Source: Planctomycetota bacterium (lineage in GTDB: Bacteria > Planctomycetota > Planctomycetia > Pirellulales > Pirellulaceae). Taken from it: a stretch of 64,000 nucleotides of DNA. Below the pieces are notes generated by a model. It was not told the DNA's origin. It made no database searches and saw only the letters and a program-made list of their open reading frames with translations. The stretch covers positions 62,001-126,000 of the forward strand of contig JACNKX010000149.1 in the NCBI GenBank assembly GCA_014381825.1, given 5' to 3'. Below are positions 62,501 to 64,000 of this stretch, piece after piece (the first letter of the stretch is position 1; every line of letters starts with the position of its first letter). The position numbers and the translations under genes are program-made.

Positions 62501-64000
62501 GAATCCAAATAGCTTTGAGGATTCCCTCAATAGGATCGGCCCTGATATTCACGGGAACACCTTGATCAACAACTCGGTCAATGGCTTGTTTGTGCGAATC
62601 CAGACAAATGCGGGGGCTCCGGTCGAAAAACTCCAAGTATCGGCGCGGTTCGACGACGACGATATCGTCCACGTTATCACCGAGAACTTGCAGATTTCTG
62701 GGGCACCGGGCGGCGTTTCCGTTTCCGACGAAATTCAAGAAATCAGCATTGTTGGTAATCCCACGAGTGGAGATACCTTTACCTTGACTTTCGGTGGCCA
62801 GACAACTCGCCCCATCGAATTCAATGCGAATGCCAATCAAAACTCCAACGAGACGCAACGTTTGCAAATCCCCGGTTCGCCGGTTTCGGGTAGCTTTAGC
62901 CTAGCTCAGCAAAACGAAGTCCAGACATTGTCTTTGGAAGGAGTGCCCATTCAGGGCGTGTTCCGGTTAAATTTCGAAGCGCCGAACGGTCGCGTCGGGC
63001 TGTCGTCGCCAATCCGCTTTAACGCCAGCGACAACGAAGTGTTATTGGCGTTGAACGACATGTCGAATATCAATCCGGGCGATGTCATTGTTACGGGTGG
63101 CCCATTTCCGAACACAATGCGAATCGAGTTTGCCGGGCAGTACGCTGGTCTAAGTGTCCACGCAATGACCGTCGCGGAGACAACACTAAACGATGGTACG
63201 ACCGTTCTCACGCCCGACATTACTGATAATGAAATTCAGGTGCTCTCGCTCAGTGGGATGCCCACTTTCGGCGAGTTCCGCTTGCAGTTCACTGCGCCGG
63301 ACGGGACAGTTGGTACTTCTTCTACGCTGAGTGTCGATGCAAATGCGGCTCAGGTTCAAGCGGCGCTGGAAGGGATGCTCTCGATCAACTCCGGGGACGT
63401 CATCGTTCGGGGAGGGCCACTTCCTGGAGCCATGACGGTAGAATTCGCCGGCGGATTGGCCGGCGCGAACGTGAGCGCAATCGCTCCGGATACAACCCCC
63501 TTAAGTATTAATGTTGTTGAGGCGAATCCCAATGAAGTACAAACCATCGCCGTCGTCGGCAGCCCGTTGTCCGGCACGTTTCAATTGACGTTCCAAGCTC
63601 CGGATACGTCCATTAGCACTTCCGCGACAATTCCATTTAACGCTACTGCCGCGCAAGTTCAGACTGCGCTGGAAGGGATGGCGAACATCGGAACGGGGAA
63701 CGTGGTGGTCACGGGTGGACCGCTCTCGTCTGGCAGCATCGACGTCGAGTTCGTAGGTGCTTTGGCCCTGACGAATGTCAACGCGATGACGGTGACTTCC
63801 GCCACTTTGACCGTGAACGTCACGGAAGCAGATCCTGCGAATGAACGTCAAACTGTGAGCGTCGCCAACAATCCTGGCTTTGGATTCTTCCAGCTTCGCT
63901 TCCAAGCCCCAGATAATTCGATAAGCACCTCCGCTCCACTGCACTTTGACGCAACAAACATTGAGATTCAGGCAGCGCTTGACGGAATGTCAAATGTCGG
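56442..64000 (+). CDS. Giant multidomain surface protein, 3'-truncated (gene 3)
   Basis: I translated this frame by eye from ATG 56442 to the window edge and found no stop, so at least 2,519 codons are present and the gene continues past 64000. Residue = (nt-56439)/3. Domains: basic N-terminus with LEQRQLLAV (1-50), Ig-like region split by AGNG and NEVQ modules (55-705), Ig-like/PPC (720-1080), QMQ module (1080-1150), degenerate metzincin-like domain (1170-1415), PPC (1410-1545), FEFD modules (1555-1670 and 1730-1840), beta-helix (1840-2095), NEVQ array (2096 onward). It is the third paralogue of the cluster. Its role is probably that of an exported surface protein without protease activity. 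Confidence 0.95.
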   Translation, partial: MAMPKHYSWFSDSKRARRRRRSLVNEASRQRTMQLEQLEQRQLLAVGPNLVAVRPNTGDFLSEGDVLQEAPRELILQFSPGQDIDATTLATGIQLTRAGLDATFTPASIRSDFGTNDAVEIEFTAARLGDTGNGIQIALTGSDRGAQEPPGVSVDGGLITIDLNTERGSETSADDLVAAVNNSLAATDLLTAAIASGDGTTVITPAVRDAAEIAAFSNEIQRLSAIGAPSTAGDFQLTFNNGSVALQTGLISYDADASQVQLALETLTSIDSGDIVVTGGPLPVSPVDIEFTGQYSKTLLPEISVASNVTPGRIITAEQRAVVEIEFTSAIAGEAGNGVVVNITSSNRAGAGPSVVVVGNVVDIDIDTIGTPAVQLRDAVNTVAGSVVQAVIINGDDTTLVSEVVPTTPLVLDGVKNVSPLVLHGANAATAISDLGTSGAIEVQYTALSSGDAGNGLTVVTTSADRGASGGIGISVAGNVITIEVNTDAANSGADRTTARQYVDAINADTSASALVIATLPIGVPETDVSATAGGTKVELGGANDVTITPGYINVGDKPNEVIVRFSETLPDDDYRLELFGVSSPASVNSDFGTMAPLDVDITNDVEVRFISRRPGVSGNNQTVQITKASRGVGAGVGLSIVGNEVVIQLNTTPGSETTAQDLQDAISNDPAIAALITTEVTGNASANIATPPAPVAPLALTGGFRFPLANNLGEAFGMASDLQRTFELNLAPQVVSVVPQPIDRYSQNIEVTGAPTGGQFALIYNGQTTVPIDIVDGLSPTVATREAAVRNALEGLAGIGVGNVTVTSPVALVWNVTFMGDLVGQPIGILAGDATAVVGGTSPEVAVRRLQQADNRIDVYFNEDELDPASAENRAFYRVTDTQATLDPSDDVMLLPASVSYDAENNVATLMFASAIPDGTHRLTIGTADESNDVRDDAVNLGTLFDFSLVADDLSRVAYTGDTADAANDVDLYRLELNAGATLTVDADPSGAHGTYVRIFRDSGAGILVEDAMGVSSIGTTDASVTAPTAAAKTTYYIGISSAANTAYDPVAGGTTTNAASQGSYLLRVSVNRGVTSGASTLTMPIATVGATSIAVADRDLFPESTPFTIDVNGEHMRVTAATGGTFTVERGVHDTLPRVHNNGDSVTWLADDNSSFDTAVSLGVLGTATKSLSAQIEAQGAFTTLPEYPGGLDEVGHRGIAPEVHIGPIPPAFNTTDFGGFADGFDLAETTDAADIHDGLNLGRISDTNPSIAVLDYNFQDVYGRDLQGNLLSNTITANQRTRTREIFDLFSRYTGIQFRETPSSGVTVVTGDLRVINESTPVGPGEPFGKAGRTNTGLLAAVVDANESDHGSSEYGGRWFRTAFQMIGTALGLGRTYDLTAIMGDLQANTVPGGVGLSGEPVEPVFPGDQDIVHAQLLYRPDSTDIDLFRFDVEEPGTFSAETIAERRDRSSLLNTTLRLYQVRTDMTGIVLDGNGNPVRDLISQNDDYFGNDSFIGLDLEPGTYYVGVSSTGNANYDPAVSDTGGGGASDGEYDLILRFSPTPKSSLLDKAAAVEFLSGSEAIVPGEFIELEVDGVVKIFEFTTTGSVGGNEPVFLADTSEPSSFAQALVDAINASGLNTVAESAGPRVRMTGSPAILSSGGLDFANELLVSKSLSGSLGLLEGLPLDGDSDGDPGGSFDFWFQSGETIFVDKSNGVTSAALEGSGTAADPYDEIDQALRDANFRINLPIDVQDLIQAGESFSVDDGIHATVTFSFSAGTGVSGTDIGIASAASSEDVADLIVVAINNQQALGNFDATASKVVSGTRVRVDLTPINPDFASLNLGGTVALLAAPNLVRIVGNGNTVEFPGDALPYLVGFDDVGTPLEDGAMFDVPRGATVMIDEGVLFKLQDTIIDVGSSTGTIDRRGAALQVLGVPDSPVFFRSFHNDGIGGDSDAVGPAPVPGDWGGIVLRDDSDFEQEGIFLNWVNYADLNNGGGKVIVGSVEEVFTPIHIETARPTISFNRVSNSADAAISANPNSFEDSLNRIGPDIHGNTLINNSVNGLFVRIQTNAGAPVEKLQVSARFDDDDIVHVITENLQISGAPGGVSVSDEIQEISIVGNPTSGDTFTLTFGGQTTRPIEFNANANQNSNETQRLQIPGSPVSGSFSLAQQNEVQTLSLEGVPIQGVFRLNFEAPNGRVGLSSPIRFNASDNEVLLALNDMSNINPGDVIVTGGPFPNTMRIEFAGQYAGLSVHAMTVAETTLNDGTTVLTPDITDNEIQVLSLSGMPTFGEFRLQFTAPDGTVGTSSTLSVDANAAQVQAALEGMLSINSGDVIVRGGPLPGAMTVEFAGGLAGANVSAIAPDTTPLSINVVEANPNEVQTIAVVGSPLSGTFQLTFQAPDTSISTSATIPFNATAAQVQTALEGMANIGTGNVVVTGGPLSSGSIDVEFVGALALTNVNAMTVTSATLTVNVTEADPANERQTVSVANNPGFGFFQLRFQAPDNSISTSAPLHFDATNIEIQAALDGMSNV
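56770..58560 (+). repeat. AGNG and NEVQ modules inside the N-terminal Ig-like region (gene 3)
   Basis: Four AGNG units (about 56780-57070, 57405-57680, 57755-58080 and 58255-58550) share VEIEFTAxxxGxAGNGIxV, an xNVITIxxNT strand, a DxINA helix and a SGDGTT loop. One NEVQ unit (57093-57400) lies between the first two. Host Ig-like pieces are at 56600-56775, 58081-58215 and from 58560. Confidence 0.65.
58560..59675 (+). other. Ig-like, NEVQ-like and PPC-like region (gene 3)
   Basis: VVSVVPQPIDRYS and a NEVQ-type unit (58685-58950, LEGLAGIGVGNVTVTSP) are followed by IDVYFNEDELDPASAENRAF, VSYDAENNVATLMF, IPDGTHRLTIG, and a PPC-like domain (59270-59670, NDVDLYRLELNAGATLTVD). This matches gene 2 23400-24400 in order. 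Confidence 0.6.
59680..59890 (+). repeat. Single QMQ module (gene 3)
   Basis: TSIAVADRDLFPESTPFTI, NGEHMRVTAA and FTVERGVHDTLPRVH match the QMQ consensus with some decay. It lies between PPC and protease-like domain, not inside an FEFD module. Confidence 0.7.
59950..60690 (+). other. Degenerate metzincin-like protease domain of gene 3
   Basis: PGGLDEVGHR, RTREIFDLFSRYTGIQFRE and FPGDQDIVHAQLLYRPD match gene 2. At the zinc motif, gene 3 reads QMIGTALGLGR (60543-60575) instead of HEIGHSLGLGH. All three histidines and the glutamate are replaced in register, without a deletion. Confidence 0.8.
60670..61080 (+). other. PPC-like domain after the protease-like domain (gene 3)
   Basis: TDIDLFRFDV, SQNDDYFGNDSFIGLDLEPG and TYYVGVSSTG correspond to the same block in genes 1 and 2. 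Confidence 0.7.
61105..61960 (+). repeat. Two FEFD modules flanking the DGDSDGDPGG segment (gene 3)
   Basis: The first (61120-61440: VPGEFIELEVDG, KIFEFTTTG, SFAQALVDAI) precedes LDGDSDGDPGGSFDFWFQ, a place where genes 1 and 2 have none. The second (61640-61960: QAGESFSVDDG, VTFSFSAG, EDVADLIVVAI) is at the same site as the gene 2 copy at 25660. Confidence 0.65.
61960..62726 (+). other. Start of beta-helix (gene 3)
   Basis: VPRGATVMIDEGVLFKL, GAALQVLGVPDSPVFF, PGDWGGIVLRDDSD, FLNWVNYADLNNGGG, ARPTISFNRVSNSADA and VITENLQISGAPGG match gene 2 rung for rung up to about 26915, after which the NEVQ array starts. Confidence 0.75.
62727..64000 (+). repeat. NEVQ repeat array, continuing past the window
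   Basis: Two shortened units (62727-62846, 40 codons, and 62847-62912, 22 codons) are followed by full units at 62913 (105 codons), 63228 (101), 63531 (103) and 63840 (cut by the window). Full units read NEVQTLSLxGxPxxGxF, an AP-containing loop, FNAxAxxVQxALExM, xxIxxGDVxVTGGP and xVEFAGxxAG. The module also occurs in large planctomycete and actinobacterial proteins. I know no function. Confidence 0.8.

Noticed and set aside
1-64000. Insertion sequences, integrases or tRNA-linked islands as carriers of the modules
   Set aside because: I saw no transposase or recombinase motif, terminal inverted repeats or tRNA gene on either strand.

Overview
The window is almost entirely filled by three very large genes in a row on the + strand. 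Gene 1 (3-22793) is cut at its 5' end. Gene 2 (22839-56111) is complete, 33.3 kb and 11,090 codons. Gene 3 (56442 to beyond 64000) is cut at its 3' end. I see no RNA genes, transposons or CRISPR array. Antisense ORFs are shadows of these genes. The proteins have an N-terminal LEPR-XLL-type motif, a C-terminal pair of dockerin-like calcium loops, GEVED, PPC, Calx-beta, cadherin/VCBS-like and right-handed beta-helix domains, and very few cysteines. Together with a moderate GC content, this combination points to a planctomycete, most likely the Pirellulaceae (Rhodopirellula relatives). The species is inferred, not shown.

The three products are paralogues on one plan: basic N-terminus and LEPR-XLL motif, Ig-like and PPC region, metzincin-like protease domain, PPC, parallel beta-helix, PPC/ConA-like region, second beta-helix, Ig-like, GEVED, long cadherin/VCBS-like stalk, dockerin, acidic leucine-rich tail. 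Gene 1 enters just before the protease domain. Gene 3 leaves inside the first beta-helix. Only gene 2 keeps an intact zinc motif (HEIGHSLGLGH). Genes 1 and 3 have lost every histidine of it while keeping the surrounding sequence.

Genes 1 and 2 are 45 bp apart with no terminator between them and are probably co-transcribed. Between genes 2 and 3 a good rho-independent terminator (56231-56271) runs directly into a good sigma70-type promoter (56273-56300), so gene 3 looks like a separate transcription unit. Its leader may carry a 37-codon ORF that overlaps the gene 3 start.

The most striking feature is the way the proteins differ from one another. Four small modules that I cannot assign to a named family, called here FEFD, QMQ, AGNG and NEVQ after conserved residues, together with PPC, FnIII-like, vWA and beta-propeller domains, have been spliced into the middle of other folded domains. 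Uninterrupted versions of the same host domain survive in a sister gene or elsewhere in the same gene. Ig-like, GEVED, cadherin-like, Calx-beta, ConA-like and beta-helix domains are all split in this way, some at the same site in two paralogues with different cargo. Nesting reaches three levels: GEVED contains FEFD, which contains QMQ or a propeller. I regard this recursive domain-in-domain invasion of giant surface proteins as the unusual system in the window.
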